Assembly: GCA_018828125.1 (NCBI GenBank)
Contig: JAHJWB010000015.1
Coordinates: 186,001-250,000, forward strand
Reading direction: 5' to 3'
DNA: 64,000 bases
Source: Gammaproteobacteria bacterium
GTDB lineage: Bacteria > Pseudomonadota > Gammaproteobacteria > Burkholderiales > Burkholderiaceae_C
Shown here: one piece after another, positions 21,701 to 29,892 of the stretch
Layout of the letters: each line of letters begins with the position of its first letter
Position numbering within the stretch: the first letter of the stretch is position 1
Position numbers and translations under genes: made by a program
The notes under the pieces: generated by a model
What the model saw: only the letters and a program-made list of their open reading frames with translations
Databases searched by the model: none
Told to the model about the DNA's origin: nothing

Positions 21701-22328
21701 CCGCGTCGCTTTCCTGCGTGGTGTAACGTCCAGCGGTGTCCAGCAGAACGGCCTGGTCCGTGAACCACCAATCGCAGTTGCGTGTTCCGCCCACGCCTCG
21801 GATAGAGCCTTTGCCAAATTGTTCTGCCAGCGGAAATTTCAGCCCAGAATTGACCAGTGCAGTCGTCTTACCAGACCCTGGAGACCCGATGATGAGGTAC
21901 CAGGGGAGTTGGTAGACATATCGCTTCGTGAACCGACTGAACAGGCCGCTTTCTGTTTCGCCAAACCTTGTCTTTGCCAGAACGTCAACGGCCTCTTTGA
22001 AGCGGCCTTCCAGTTCCGCCACTTCTTCGTGTCCGGGCGACAAGTCTTGGTGTGTATCACGTCCCGCGGTGAACCGTGCAAGTTGGCCCAGTAGCTTGTC
22101 GTTCATCCGCTTGGAGCGCCACCATTGCAAAAGCAGCTTGATAAACCAGACGATGAACAAAAGGGCGATCAGCGCCCAGCGTACGCTTTCACTTTCCAGT
22201 GGTTGGTAAGGCTTTATGTAGACAAGGGGGCCGATGAACCAGATCACCAGGCTCAAGAAGATCAATCCACAGAGCACCAAGGTGTGGCGATTGAACAGCA
22301 GTGCTGCGATTTTTCTCAGAATGCTCAT
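18690..22328 (-). CDS. tssM: T6SS inner-membrane complex protein TssM (IcmF)
   Basis: Large inner-membrane and periplasmic component that links TssL to TssJ; 1212 residues. Two N-terminal membrane helices (about 13-36 and 51-69) are followed by a cytoplasmic NTPase-like domain with an intact Walker A, GSPGSGKT, at 148-155, and a third membrane helix near 455-475. The rest is the periplasmic domain. The ATG overlaps the tssL stop as ATGA. Walker A is not essential in all TssM proteins, but its presence suggests nucleotide binding here. Confidence 0.96.
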   Translation of the reverse strand: MSILRKIAALLFNRHTLVLCGLIFLSLVIWFIGPLVYIKPYQPLESESVRWALIALLFIVWFIKLLLQWWRSKRMNDKLLGQLARFTAGRDTHQDLSPGHEEVAELEGRFKEAVDVLAKTRFGETESGLFSRFTKRYVYQLPWYLIIGSPGSGKTTALVNSGLKFPLAEQFGKGSIRGVGGTRNCDWWFTDQAVLLDTAGRYTTQESDAVQDKAAWSGFLQLLKRFRGRQPINGVIVTLSVQELLSSNDAERARLAKTIGMRLGELCDELAIKFPVYVVITKTDLLAGFNEFFGQMTREERSQVWGFTQAYKESASNIAPTAKFTAEFDALATQINRLLPQRLLAEPDLARRGLIYALPQQFVGLREVVNQTLEEAFSSSRFKEKPLFRGVYFTSGTQEGMPFDRVLSALKRRFSITSATTSGGAQQGKSFFIETLFKGVMFNEAGLTGRNAKKERQLRLLQAGGLIGLVLALTGAALVWSLSNSNNLAYLGEVKSNVDTLRHAVDEAKSADQENLVALLPLLDHAESLAISDQYSGSPPVSWRWGLLQVPKVQTAAENTYLRLLEDAWLPGIVKQLRRSLQQTSTNNPEASYEALKAYLMVHDADRFDARTVKAWIRHEWDASLTAELVQAGVSERLSHHLDRLMDERVVLATTPIDSALVTEIRQRLAQMSPAQRSYSRLKQLLSTGNNLPADFSVVRASGPEAPQVFSRRSGRPLTQGISGLFTYDGYHGVFLHELPKVTTLLSKEEGWVIGQSDGKRSTAQELLTGQIANEVKRLYLMEYAKLWEDYLADVRPTRIASLDQAGEQARLYSSANSSLEQFIRAVSRETTLARRPDVDGGNSASTSSWLGEKLNRIREEQRQLSRLTGKQVNVGGLTSSGTLEADIVDFRFREYRRLATNNGSGPTPLTQSLQVLNEASAVIAAARQQVKSGGTVPPTLSSTLERVRAEAKRLPPPLNVMYSDLAEATSTMVGRDVRSTIGGNLNATIGDFCRRAILGRYPFTRSAGRDVTADDFSKLFAMGGTMDEFFRSTLQPMVDISTATWTFKQGVDGTPVGGSASLASFQKAATIRDVYFRSGGKAPGIRLDIKPIEMDASISQMVLDVDGDVLRYQHGPQIPKSVSWPGTRGTGQVRLQITATGAENSGLVTEGPWALHRLFDRAQILPGNAPEKFTAIFNVDGRRVRFEITTSSVFNPFRLKAMEEFECPDNL

Positions 22329-23668
22329 TTCCTAACGCTCTCAATGCGGGCGGCGTTGTCGCCAAGCGCCTGTAGTTCGTTGTCACGCACCTGAGGCGCT
22401 ACCAAAAGAACAATTTCAACGCGACGATTTCTCGCTTTGCCTTCGCTGGTAGCGTTTGATGCCACGGGGTCCGCCTCTCCACGGCCCTCTGCACGGACTC
22501 GCGCGCTGTCTCGCACCGTGCGGACGAGCATTTCGGAGACGGATTGGGCACGCTCCTGGGAAAGGTGCCAGTTGGATGGGAAGCGGGCAGTGCGTATAGG
22601 CGATGTGTCTGTGTAGCCGTACACCACAACGTTGCCGGGGACCTCGTTCAATGCAATGGCCACGCGCTCGATAACCTGCACATAGCGTGGCTTGACGTTG
22701 GTAGAAGCCGGGTCAAACAAGCCGTCGCCTCGCAAAATAATGGTGCTGCGGTCTGCTTGGTCAATGACCTCTACCAGACCTTCTCTTATTTCGGGCTCCA
22801 GAAACTGGCGTAGCCGGGGTTTGTCAACGGCTACGACAGCCGCAATGGCTTTGGGGAAGCGAATGGAGTTGATGGCGGCGAACAATGCGTCGGATTGCGC
22901 AGCCAGTCGATAGTTAAACCAAAGAAACAACAGGAAAGCTAAAAGCAATGCCAGTGCAGTGGCGACCCACAAGGGAACCATCGTCCAGGGAGGTGCTGCC
23001 TTGCGTTCTTCGCCCTTCCAGCGGATCGACAGTGCACTACTGCGGTCGCCGCGCGTACTTTCAATCAATACAAGCAGCCGCGCCTTCAGCGTTTCCAGTT
23101 GGCTGCGGCCGTTATCAATCACCCGGTAACGGCCTTCAAAGCCAAGCATCAGGCAAAAGTACATGAGCTCGATCAGGTCGATGTGCTGATGTGGTGTTTG
23201 CACCAGCTTTGCGAGCAGCTGAAAGAATTTCTCCCCGCCCCATGTCTCGTTGTGCAACGCAACGAGCAAACTGAATTTGGGCCATACCCCAGAGCCGCCC
23301 CAAGGCGTTTGCGCAGCGGCTTCGTCCACTACTGTGCAAAGACAGTAACGTGCCCCGATCACGGTTTCGATGGGAACGCCAGCTACGCCGGCGCCGCGCT
23401 CAAATTCCCGAACATTCGCCAGAAGCAACCGTTGAAAGCCCTCCGGGTCGGAGTTGGATGCCATGGCGCGAATCTGCGGAATCAGGTTGAGCAGCGCGTT
23501 GGCAGATGCCACCAGTGGATTTCCTCCACTGATCACGTCTGGCAAATCTGTTCTTGCAGCCGCTGGGGGAGGCATCGATGTATCCATGAGGCCTGAGGTC
23601 CCGCCAATCGCATCTCCGCCTGAGTTCGCGGCGAAGAGGTTGTCTGTCATTTGCATTGTCATGGACAT
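22325..23668 (-). CDS. tssL: T6SS membrane protein TssL with C-terminal OmpA-like domain
   Basis: A 447-residue evolved TssL. The N-terminal DotU domain (about 50-230) contains YCLCTVVDEAAAQTPWG and LIELMYFCLMLGFEGRYRV. A single membrane helix follows (WVATALALLLAFLLFLWF). The C-terminal third is an OmpA/MotB peptidoglycan-binding domain with VYGYTDTSPIRT and LSQERAQSVSEML, so this TssL can anchor the machine to the cell wall itself. It lies three bases after tssK and overlaps tssM. Confidence 0.95.
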   Translation of the reverse strand: MSMTMQMTDNLFAANSGGDAIGGTSGLMDTSMPPPAAARTDLPDVISGGNPLVASANALLNLIPQIRAMASNSDPEGFQRLLLANVREFERGAGVAGVPIETVIGARYCLCTVVDEAAAQTPWGGSGVWPKFSLLVALHNETWGGEKFFQLLAKLVQTPHQHIDLIELMYFCLMLGFEGRYRVIDNGRSQLETLKARLLVLIESTRGDRSSALSIRWKGEERKAAPPWTMVPLWVATALALLLAFLLFLWFNYRLAAQSDALFAAINSIRFPKAIAAVVAVDKPRLRQFLEPEIREGLVEVIDQADRSTIILRGDGLFDPASTNVKPRYVQVIERVAIALNEVPGNVVVYGYTDTSPIRTARFPSNWHLSQERAQSVSEMLVRTVRDSARVRAEGRGEADPVASNATSEGKARNRRVEIVLLVAPQVRDNELQALGDNAARIESVRK

Positions 23669-23671
23669 TTC

Positions 23672-25006
23672 TTATCTGCGAATCGCCCAGAACTCCAGTT
23701 GCAACTCTGGAAATTCGCCCGAGACGTGCATGGCCAACCCTCCCGAGTTGTTCAACTGGCGCCACAAGTCGTGGGTCGTGTCCACTTCGAAATACGAATA
23801 GCCAGCGTGGTACGGAATCTCGCGCGGTGCGACGGAAAGCGAGCGCAAGATAACGCCAGGGAGGTGCAGATTGACGAGGTCGCGGATTTTCTCGACGGGC
23901 CCCAACTTTGTTTGCGTGGGAAAGTGGGTGCGCAGAAACTCAACGCTGGTCTGGGCATGCACCGCTAGAACAAAGTCGCAGGTGGTGAGTAGTTCGGTCG
24001 AAGGTATCAACGCCACGCGCACCCCATACTGGCGCTCCTGAAGCTCGATCTGGATTGCATTCTGTTCAAGGACTGAGGACAGCCCACGGCGAAGTTCCAG
24101 CATCAATGGCGGGAAGCAACTGCGGAGATCGTCATGGTCATAGGCGGGCAGTGGGGCGGGACGGCGTTGCTCGCGGGTGAATGTGGCAAGCTCCCCGGCC
24201 ATTTTGAGGAGATCATCAAACAAGCGCTCCGGGTGGATGGTGCGTACTCTGACCCAGTGTTCTACCGCGGACTCCCAGCGATTGATAAATTGCAGCATCA
24301 GGAAATCGCCTACTTCGCCTACGCCTCCCCGGCCTGGCTGTATCAGGCGTTCCTCCAATGCTGCCCCGCGCTGCTTCAATAGCCCGTGCAGTTCGCGGCA
24401 GAACGCAAACAAGGCTGAAGCTTCGGAGTTATTGACTACGGTGGGTATAAATGATTTGTCGAGAAGGACCGATCCATCTGACTTTCGTTCGACGACATGA
24501 GCAACGGGGAGCGCCACCCATCCCTCCGACAGATCCCGTGTAGCCCGCAAGCTAAAGCGCGCTTTGCCTAATTGAACTTCCGCGGGTTGGGCGCCCACAT
24601 CGTTCACATCGGACACCTCCATGATTTCTGTCTGGTAGCGCGTCATCCCACCCTCCGCGTCGCTTAGCGTGACTTCTGCACCACTGCGCCGACGCAAGGG
24701 TAGCGAGAGATAGACGAGGGAATCCTTGATCTCTTTACCGACGTCTAGAGGTGGCGGTGCATCGTCCACCTGCGGTATCTGAAATGGCGTTCCGTCTGGC
24801 AGCACCCCTTGCGCCGATATCAATGCGACTTTGCCGAGAGCCAACATCTGGGTATCCAGCGCGAGTTCCGAGAATCCCCAGTAGAAAGGTTGTGCCGGCA
24901 GGCTGCGCCCTTGCACGAGAAAGTCGATATATCGCTCTTGTTGCTGAAAGTGTTGGGGGCGCAAAAACATGCCCTCTGCCCACACCACCTTTCTTTGCCA
25001 GACCAT
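23672..25006 (-). CDS. tssK: T6SS baseplate-to-membrane connector TssK
   Basis: Trimeric protein that attaches the baseplate to TssL and TssM. It has 444 residues, the normal size. The N-terminus VVWAEGMFLRPQHFQQQERYIDF is the family hallmark, followed by PFYWGFSELALD. The C-terminal part contains YFEVDTTHDLWRQLNNSGGLAMHVSGEFP, also typical. It starts four bases after the tssJ stop, fitting the usual tssJ-tssK-tssL order. Confidence 0.96.
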   Translation of the reverse strand: MVWQRKVVWAEGMFLRPQHFQQQERYIDFLVQGRSLPAQPFYWGFSELALDTQMLALGKVALISAQGVLPDGTPFQIPQVDDAPPPLDVGKEIKDSLVYLSLPLRRRSGAEVTLSDAEGGMTRYQTEIMEVSDVNDVGAQPAEVQLGKARFSLRATRDLSEGWVALPVAHVVERKSDGSVLLDKSFIPTVVNNSEASALFAFCRELHGLLKQRGAALEERLIQPGRGGVGEVGDFLMLQFINRWESAVEHWVRVRTIHPERLFDDLLKMAGELATFTREQRRPAPLPAYDHDDLRSCFPPLMLELRRGLSSVLEQNAIQIELQERQYGVRVALIPSTELLTTCDFVLAVHAQTSVEFLRTHFPTQTKLGPVEKIRDLVNLHLPGVILRSLSVAPREIPYHAGYSYFEVDTTHDLWRQLNNSGGLAMHVSGEFPELQLEFWAIRR

Positions 25007-25010
25007 GGTT

Positions 25011-25580
25011 CTACCTTGAAGTTATTTGATGTTGAACGCGGACTGCATCGCGCGATACTGTGACCAAGTAGTGCACAGGCTTGAGTCGCTCTATCTGGCC
25101 GAGGCCCCACCACCGACGACGCATCTCGACCGAGTTGGGGGCGTCCACGGAAGCCCGCCACGTGCTGTGCTCCAGGTCCCGGTAGCCCGCAAAAAAGCCA
25201 AATGCACGCACATCCTGATTTCCCTTGCGCTCAATGACCCGGCGCTCGCCTGGCGCGATCAAAAACTCTTCGCGACGCACAAAATCACCTCCAAGCTGGC
25301 TTTCGTCCTTGTCCTGGAGATCGAAAAAGCTCGAACGCTCAAAGGCTGCTGGCGCGCGAAGTTCGTAGATGCGCAGCAAGATCGGTTTAGGCAGACCGTC
25401 AATGTCTGGATTCAGGCTGCGCTCCGCGACGATCTCGATGATTGCCGAGGGAACGGCCGTAGGGACCTCCGCCGGGCGATTGAGCGTATTCACCACACCG
25501 CAAGCCGCCAGCGCGGACACGGCAGCAAAGATGGAAGCGGATCGGAAAAAGGCCCGCCGCAATTTCTCGTCGATGATCAC
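25011..25580 (-). CDS. tssJ: T6SS outer-membrane lipoprotein TssJ
   Basis: Anchors the TssM periplasmic arm to the outer membrane. I choose the GTG at 25580: it has GAGGA upstream at good spacing and yields a clean lipoprotein signal, FFRSASIFAAVSALAAC, with the lipidated Cys at residue 27. The open frame reaches 25676 but would overlap pppA and bury the signal. The mature part (about 162 residues) carries PILLRIYELRAPAAFERSSFFDL and a C-terminal region with VFAGYRDLE-like FFAGYRDLEHSTWR, typical of TssJ. Confidence 0.92.
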   Translation of the reverse strand: MIIDEKLRRAFFRSASIFAAVSALAACGVVNTLNRPAEVPTAVPSAIIEIVAERSLNPDIDGLPKPILLRIYELRAPAAFERSSFFDLQDKDESQLGGDFVRREEFLIAPGERRVIERKGNQDVRAFGFFAGYRDLEHSTWRASVDAPNSVEMRRRWWGLGQIERLKPVHYLVTVSRDAVRVQHQITSR

Positions 25581-25599
25581 AGCAATAGTCCTCGCAATT

Positions 25600-26388
25600 T
25601 CAGTTGACAGCGGGGTTGGCAGAAACCCAGACTGCGAATGCGCTGAGGTTGTCTTGGTGGGGGCGGCTTTGAGCATTCACGGCGATCGCCATGTTCTGCA
25701 GCCATACGTCTGGACGATCTGAGGCGTGAAGCGCGTCTTCCATTGCGGTTTCGTGCAGGTTTTCCCAGAGGCCGTCAGAGCACAGCAAGAATGCATCGCC
25801 TTCCAGGAGTTCCATGGGCTCGTGGAGCACCGTAGGCGGCACCTGAGACTCGGCACCCACGGCTCCTGCCAGCACACTGCGATTGGGGAGCGACCGTGGA
25901 TCGCTATTGGTATACATACCAGCGTGAAGTAGTTGCTGTACGACGCTGTGATCTTCGGTCATTCGGTGGACTTTGCCGCTGCGAAACCAGTACAACCGCG
26001 AGTCGCCCCAGTGGGCCCACAGAGCGCGGCCAGTAATTGGCTCAATGCAGAGCAGCACGACCGTAGCGCTCATGTGCATGCGTGAAATAGAGGTGGGTTG
26101 TTCCTCCGAGACGGTATGCTCCGCCCGAAAGATCAGGGAGGCCAGACTGGCGGGGGCGAACATCGGGTTCTCTCGGTAGCCACCCAGCACTGCATCGACA
26201 GTGAGGCGCGCTGCTAGAGCGCCGTTGCCATGCCCTCCGGCGCCATCTGCCAAAGTGCAGCAGAATCCCTTGGGGCCGAGATCGATCATGCCAAGGTAGT
26301 CTTCATTGGACGCACGACCGCCCTTTTCTGTGATGGCCGAAACCGTGAGCTGAAGCCGATGCGCCTCACCGGCAATGTGAGCGATCAC
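25600..26388 (-). CDS. pppA: T6SS PP2C-type protein phosphatase (PppA)
   Basis: Serine/threonine phosphatase of 262 residues that should reverse phosphorylation by PpkA of the FHA protein and so switch the T6SS off. The metal-binding motifs of PP2C are intact: LADGAGGHGNG near residue 50, AHWGDSRLYWF near 130 and LLCSDGLWENL near 205. It starts with GTG at 26388, overlapping the tagH stop as GTGA, which indicates coupled translation of phosphatase and substrate. Confidence 0.93.
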   Translation of the reverse strand: MIAHIAGEAHRLQLTVSAITEKGGRASNEDYLGMIDLGPKGFCCTLADGAGGHGNGALAARLTVDAVLGGYRENPMFAPASLASLIFRAEHTVSEEQPTSISRMHMSATVVLLCIEPITGRALWAHWGDSRLYWFRSGKVHRMTEDHSVVQQLLHAGMYTNSDPRSLPNRSVLAGAVGAESQVPPTVLHEPMELLEGDAFLLCSDGLWENLHETAMEDALHASDRPDVWLQNMAIAVNAQSRPHQDNLSAFAVWVSANPAVN

Positions 26389-28532
26389 AGGCTCTCCCCG
26401 GCGGTTTGTGCGGCATTCTCATAGGCCTCAACGAACGTTTTCCCGGAGAACGCCATCAAGTCATCCTCGGCGTGGCGGCGAATGGACTCGTACCGTTGCT
26501 GATAGTCCTCCCACAATGCGGCCTTGCGATGCAGTGCCGATACCTTTGTCAGAAAACCTGTCGTCTTGGAAGCGCTCATTTCCAATTCGGCGGGGCTCAG
26601 TCGTGCAGTCGCTTCCGCATAAGCTGCCCGAATCCCGGCCATCAGCGCGAGCTGGTGTACCGCGAGATCGTTATAGGCCTCCTGCATTGCAGGCACGGGC
26701 TTCATAAACCCCGGAAAAGTCTGCCCTGTCAGTTGCAGCATCACGCCTTCAGCGGTGGGTAAGAATTTCAAAGGGTTGTTTGCTCCCGACGCAATGATCG
26801 TGACGTCTGCGCGAAATTCGCGTTTGATTTCAGCTCGCGCGGACAGCAGATCAATAGACCCCTGCACAGCGATGCGTATGGCTTCGCCAAAGGTCCGCAT
26901 GAATTCCGGTGTGATGGAGAGGGCGACCCTGTCTGGCGCAATTCCTGCGCCATCAAGGAAAGCTTCGGCCAGGGCCTGCGCGCACGGTCGAGCCTCATTT
27001 CGACCTGGAAGGCTTTCTGTGGCAATAGTGCTGGGCGCTGGAGCGTCGCGATCGGTGGCGGCTGTTGTGTGCTCTGTTGCTGTGAGGCCGCGGTCATTTA
27101 CTTGGTCCGCGGGCAGGGCAAGATATTCGCTTTGTTGGTTTGTGCTTTCGTGATGACTTTCGCTCCAGGCAGTGCTGGTTTGGAGGTGCGGTGCATCGAG
27201 TCCTGGAGTTTTTTCCGCATACCCGTCCAGAACGGCGAGGTCTGCGGTGGTATTGGCAGGAGTCCCCTCGAAGAGGCCCAAATCCAGCCCTTGCGTGGGT
27301 TGCAGCCCTGCTTCAAACGCTGGCGTTGTTGTGATGGAGTCCTGCGGCGCAGACAGGTGTTTTAGGCCCTCCGGTTCAGCATGCAAACCGTTTCGGACTT
27401 CTCGGGGCATGCTGAAAACTTGCGTGAGATCGGATCCCCGGGACATGCCGTGATCCGCAGTATCAGCGTAAATCGTCTCTCCCGGCTCGCGAAATAGTTT
27501 GAGGGGGTTTAGCTCGATGCTGGGGTCCAATTGCTTCGGAAGACCCGTGTGCGCAGCGTTGTCCATTTCCCCTGCGAATTGGCTCGTCTTGGGCAAAGAC
27601 TGCAGCAGTTCGTCATGTTTAAGTTGGGCAACTTCTTCCAGGCTTTTGGCGACTAGATCACCAGTCCAGGCGTCTCGGGTGCTCGATATCTCTTTTGGGT
27701 CTGCCGCGAACGGATCGAAGTCGTCTGGTATCACCATTGCGCGATGTTCGGACGATTGCAATCGCATCGATCTTGCTGCTCGCGCATTCTGCGCGAAAGC
27801 GTTGTCAGTGACTTCGCGAGGAATCGCTGGTTCGACGGCAGTGTCCGAGTCCAATAGATCGCCGGCCGCCTTGTCATCACGCGCTTGGTGCGTTGCGGAC
27901 AGCGGTTGGGTTGGTGTGTCTACCCGGCCGAGTATTGCAAATGGATTGTCTGACGGCAGGTAATCGTCTTGTCTGTGCTCGTCCTGGGGGCGTGGGTTTG
28001 TGAGTTCCGGGAGATACGACTCTCCGCCGACGATGGATGGAATATCGGCCCAAGGGTTAGGCAGCGAGGCGAGGTTGAGCGCCGTCGTACTCGTTTGCGG
28101 GATAAGGCCTGATGCTGGTGCCGGTAACGGCACCGTCGGTGGGGAGGATAGTCTGGCGGCCACTGCGTTCGCCAAGTTTGCATTTTGGAATGGCGCCTCT
28201 CGGCGGGCCTCCCCCGGAAGGTTCGTGATGAGTTGGTAAGGGCCAATGCCAATCTCTGCTCCGGGCACGAGTGGGACCTCCTGTCCTGCCAGAACTTGAA
28301 GTCCGTTCACCAACACGGAGCGGCGTTCACACAGATTGGCGATATAGGCGTGATCGGAGTCCAGGCGCACCATTGCGTGCACACGGGCAACAGCCGCATC
28401 GGCGTCAGGCAGCACCAATTTATTCTGACCGGCACGCCCAATAGTGCCTCCGGCCATGCCAAAGACCGCAGACCATACGTGGTCGACCGGTATCCCAGTT
28501 TGGTGCGTGACCACCAGTTCAATCTTGTCCAT
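26385..28532 (-). CDS. tagH: T6SS FHA-domain protein TagH (Fha)
   Basis: The ATG at 28532 (MDKIELVVTHQ) gives 715 residues; the frame continues upstream to 28985 but overlaps tssQ and is low in similarity. The N-terminal FHA domain (about 1-100) contains GTIGRAGQNKLVLPDAD and LVNGLQVLAGQEVPLVPGAEI. A long low-complexity acidic middle follows, and the C-terminal part (from about 480) is the type VI FHA domain, ALAEAFLDGAGI to the end. Usually phosphorylated by PpkA to trigger T6SS assembly. The conserved FHA Ser of SxxH is replaced here (DAAVARVHA), so phosphothreonine binding may be weakened. Confidence 0.9.
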   Translation of the reverse strand: MDKIELVVTHQTGIPVDHVWSAVFGMAGGTIGRAGQNKLVLPDADAAVARVHAMVRLDSDHAYIANLCERRSVLVNGLQVLAGQEVPLVPGAEIGIGPYQLITNLPGEARREAPFQNANLANAVAARLSSPPTVPLPAPASGLIPQTSTTALNLASLPNPWADIPSIVGGESYLPELTNPRPQDEHRQDDYLPSDNPFAILGRVDTPTQPLSATHQARDDKAAGDLLDSDTAVEPAIPREVTDNAFAQNARAARSMRLQSSEHRAMVIPDDFDPFAADPKEISSTRDAWTGDLVAKSLEEVAQLKHDELLQSLPKTSQFAGEMDNAAHTGLPKQLDPSIELNPLKLFREPGETIYADTADHGMSRGSDLTQVFSMPREVRNGLHAEPEGLKHLSAPQDSITTTPAFEAGLQPTQGLDLGLFEGTPANTTADLAVLDGYAEKTPGLDAPHLQTSTAWSESHHESTNQQSEYLALPADQVNDRGLTATEHTTAATDRDAPAPSTIATESLPGRNEARPCAQALAEAFLDGAGIAPDRVALSITPEFMRTFGEAIRIAVQGSIDLLSARAEIKREFRADVTIIASGANNPLKFLPTAEGVMLQLTGQTFPGFMKPVPAMQEAYNDLAVHQLALMAGIRAAYAEATARLSPAELEMSASKTTGFLTKVSALHRKAALWEDYQQRYESIRRHAEDDLMAFSGKTFVEAYENAAQTAGESL

Positions 28533-28561
28533 CAGATTCGCGATCCTTATTCTTCTGCAAG

Positions 28562-29047
28562 TCAGTGCGCTTTGCGTGTCGCGCGCTTGTTGCGCGCTGA
28601 ATTGCGGGCGTTGTTGAACTCGCGTCCCCAGACCGGATGGCCTTTCTCCGCTTCCGTCAGTTGAAATGTGTGGTCTTGTTCTAGAGCCAAGTCGAACTGC
28701 TGTCGGCATGGGCGCGTACGCCCTAGCGCGCAGTGAGCAAACGCTATGAACTTTCGCGCCTTGATCTGGGACGTAAGTGAGAGTTCCTGAGCATCTGCCA
28801 AAGGGGTGAGCTTGGATATCGCTTCTTCGAACTGACCTTCTGCATAGGTATTGAGGGCGTCTGCAAGTAGCGCATCTTTTTGCGCGCGCGGATCTATCGG
28901 GGCGACGGGCGTGGCAGGTGGTTCTGGCGCTACGGGCTGTACCGCTTCTACCTTTTCTGCCGGTACGTCTGGAGTGGTTTGGCATGCCGCTACCAGCAGG
29001 CTGGCACAGACAACTGACAGAAAGTTCAAAAAACGGTTTTGCATCAT
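28562..29047 (-). CDS. tssQ: TssQ-family T6SS-associated lipoprotein
   Basis: A 161-residue lipoprotein: the signal ends in a lipobox, LLVAAC, with Cys22, followed by a proline-rich stretch. The mature part is TPR-like (LNTYAEGQFEEAISKL, then FIAFAHCALGRTRPCRQQF). Proteins of this type are annotated as TssQ and sit in Burkholderiales T6SS clusters; their function is unknown. The next gene upstream shares the same helical module. Spacing to tagH is 29 bases. Confidence 0.8.
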   Translation of the reverse strand: MMQNRFLNFLSVVCASLLVAACQTTPDVPAEKVEAVQPVAPEPPATPVAPIDPRAQKDALLADALNTYAEGQFEEAISKLTPLADAQELSLTSQIKARKFIAFAHCALGRTRPCRQQFDLALEQDHTFQLTEAEKGHPVWGREFNNARNSARNKRATRKAH

Positions 29048-29860
29048 TTATCTCGCGTCAAAGTCATGGGTAATCGTGATCGTCTCGTCGTGATCAACCT
29101 TCAGCGTTTTGCGCACTGTTTCAAAGCCGGGGTTTATCAGATCAATCGTGTGAGAACCTGCTGGCAGCTTCATTTCGGTGAGGGGTGGAGTCACTCCCAA
29201 TCGCTTGCCGTTGAGGTTGACGTTTGCCCATGGAAAAACACGGATCTGGATGTTGTGGTCCGAGCGTGGTTTCGCACCCAAAGTGACAGAGGGCTTGGCC
29301 CCATTCGACATCTGCAGATAGCCCGTTGAGGGCAGCAGTGGGGTGATCGCAGTAATCACCGTGCTATTCAGCGAGAAGTTCTGCAGGTTTACATCTGCGT
29401 TGCGTGGGTTGCCAGCGGAACTGTGCAATGGTCGATTGCACCTCGACCCCCGCTTTCCCTGAGCTTTCAGGTAGGCCTCACGCCAGGGGGTTCCCTGCAG
29501 TTCGTATTCTTCAAGTGCAAAAGATGGTCTGGCTTCGAACGCCGCATCGAAAGCCGCATCGCACCGGGCCCACTCCTTGTTGGCGCAGTACACGAAGGCG
29601 AGGTACTTGTGGGCGGTGGATCGCTCGCGGCGGTCTGGCAAACCGGCAAATAGCGATGCCTGTAAAGCCCGCTCCGCCATGTCCAATTTGCGGGAGTCGT
29701 AAAGCGAGATGCCCTGGCCCAGCAATTGGCGGCCTGAAGCCGAGTCCGTACCCCGTGGGTCTGAACTCGCAGATTCATCGCAGTCGGTTGATGCGAATGC
29801 AGCGCCAGCAAAGGCCCATAGGCAAAGCGTAACCCCGCGCAGCAAAGCGTTCATCGGCAT
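29048..29860 (-). CDS. Secreted TssQ-like/PEGA-domain protein of the T6SS locus
   Basis: A 270-residue exported protein with an N-terminal signal peptide (LLRGVTLCLWAFAGAAFAS). Residues about 40-140 resemble the TssQ helical module of the next gene: KYLAFVYCANKEWARCDAAF corresponds to KFIAFAHCALGRTRPCRQQF there. The C-terminal 70 residues are a PEGA domain (VFPWANVNLNGKRLGVTPPL) closely related to the C-terminus of the kinase encoded upstream. It directly abuts tssQ. I infer a periplasmic partner linking the kinase sensor domain to TssQ; no function is established. Confidence 0.7.
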   Translation of the reverse strand: MPMNALLRGVTLCLWAFAGAAFASTDCDESASSDPRGTDSASGRQLLGQGISLYDSRKLDMAERALQASLFAGLPDRRERSTAHKYLAFVYCANKEWARCDAAFDAAFEARPSFALEEYELQGTPWREAYLKAQGKRGSRCNRPLHSSAGNPRNADVNLQNFSLNSTVITAITPLLPSTGYLQMSNGAKPSVTLGAKPRSDHNIQIRVFPWANVNLNGKRLGVTPPLTEMKLPAGSHTIDLINPGFETVRKTLKVDHDETITITHDFDAR

Positions 29861-29892
29861 AGCAACAAGATTTGAGACAGTGGTGAAAAGAG

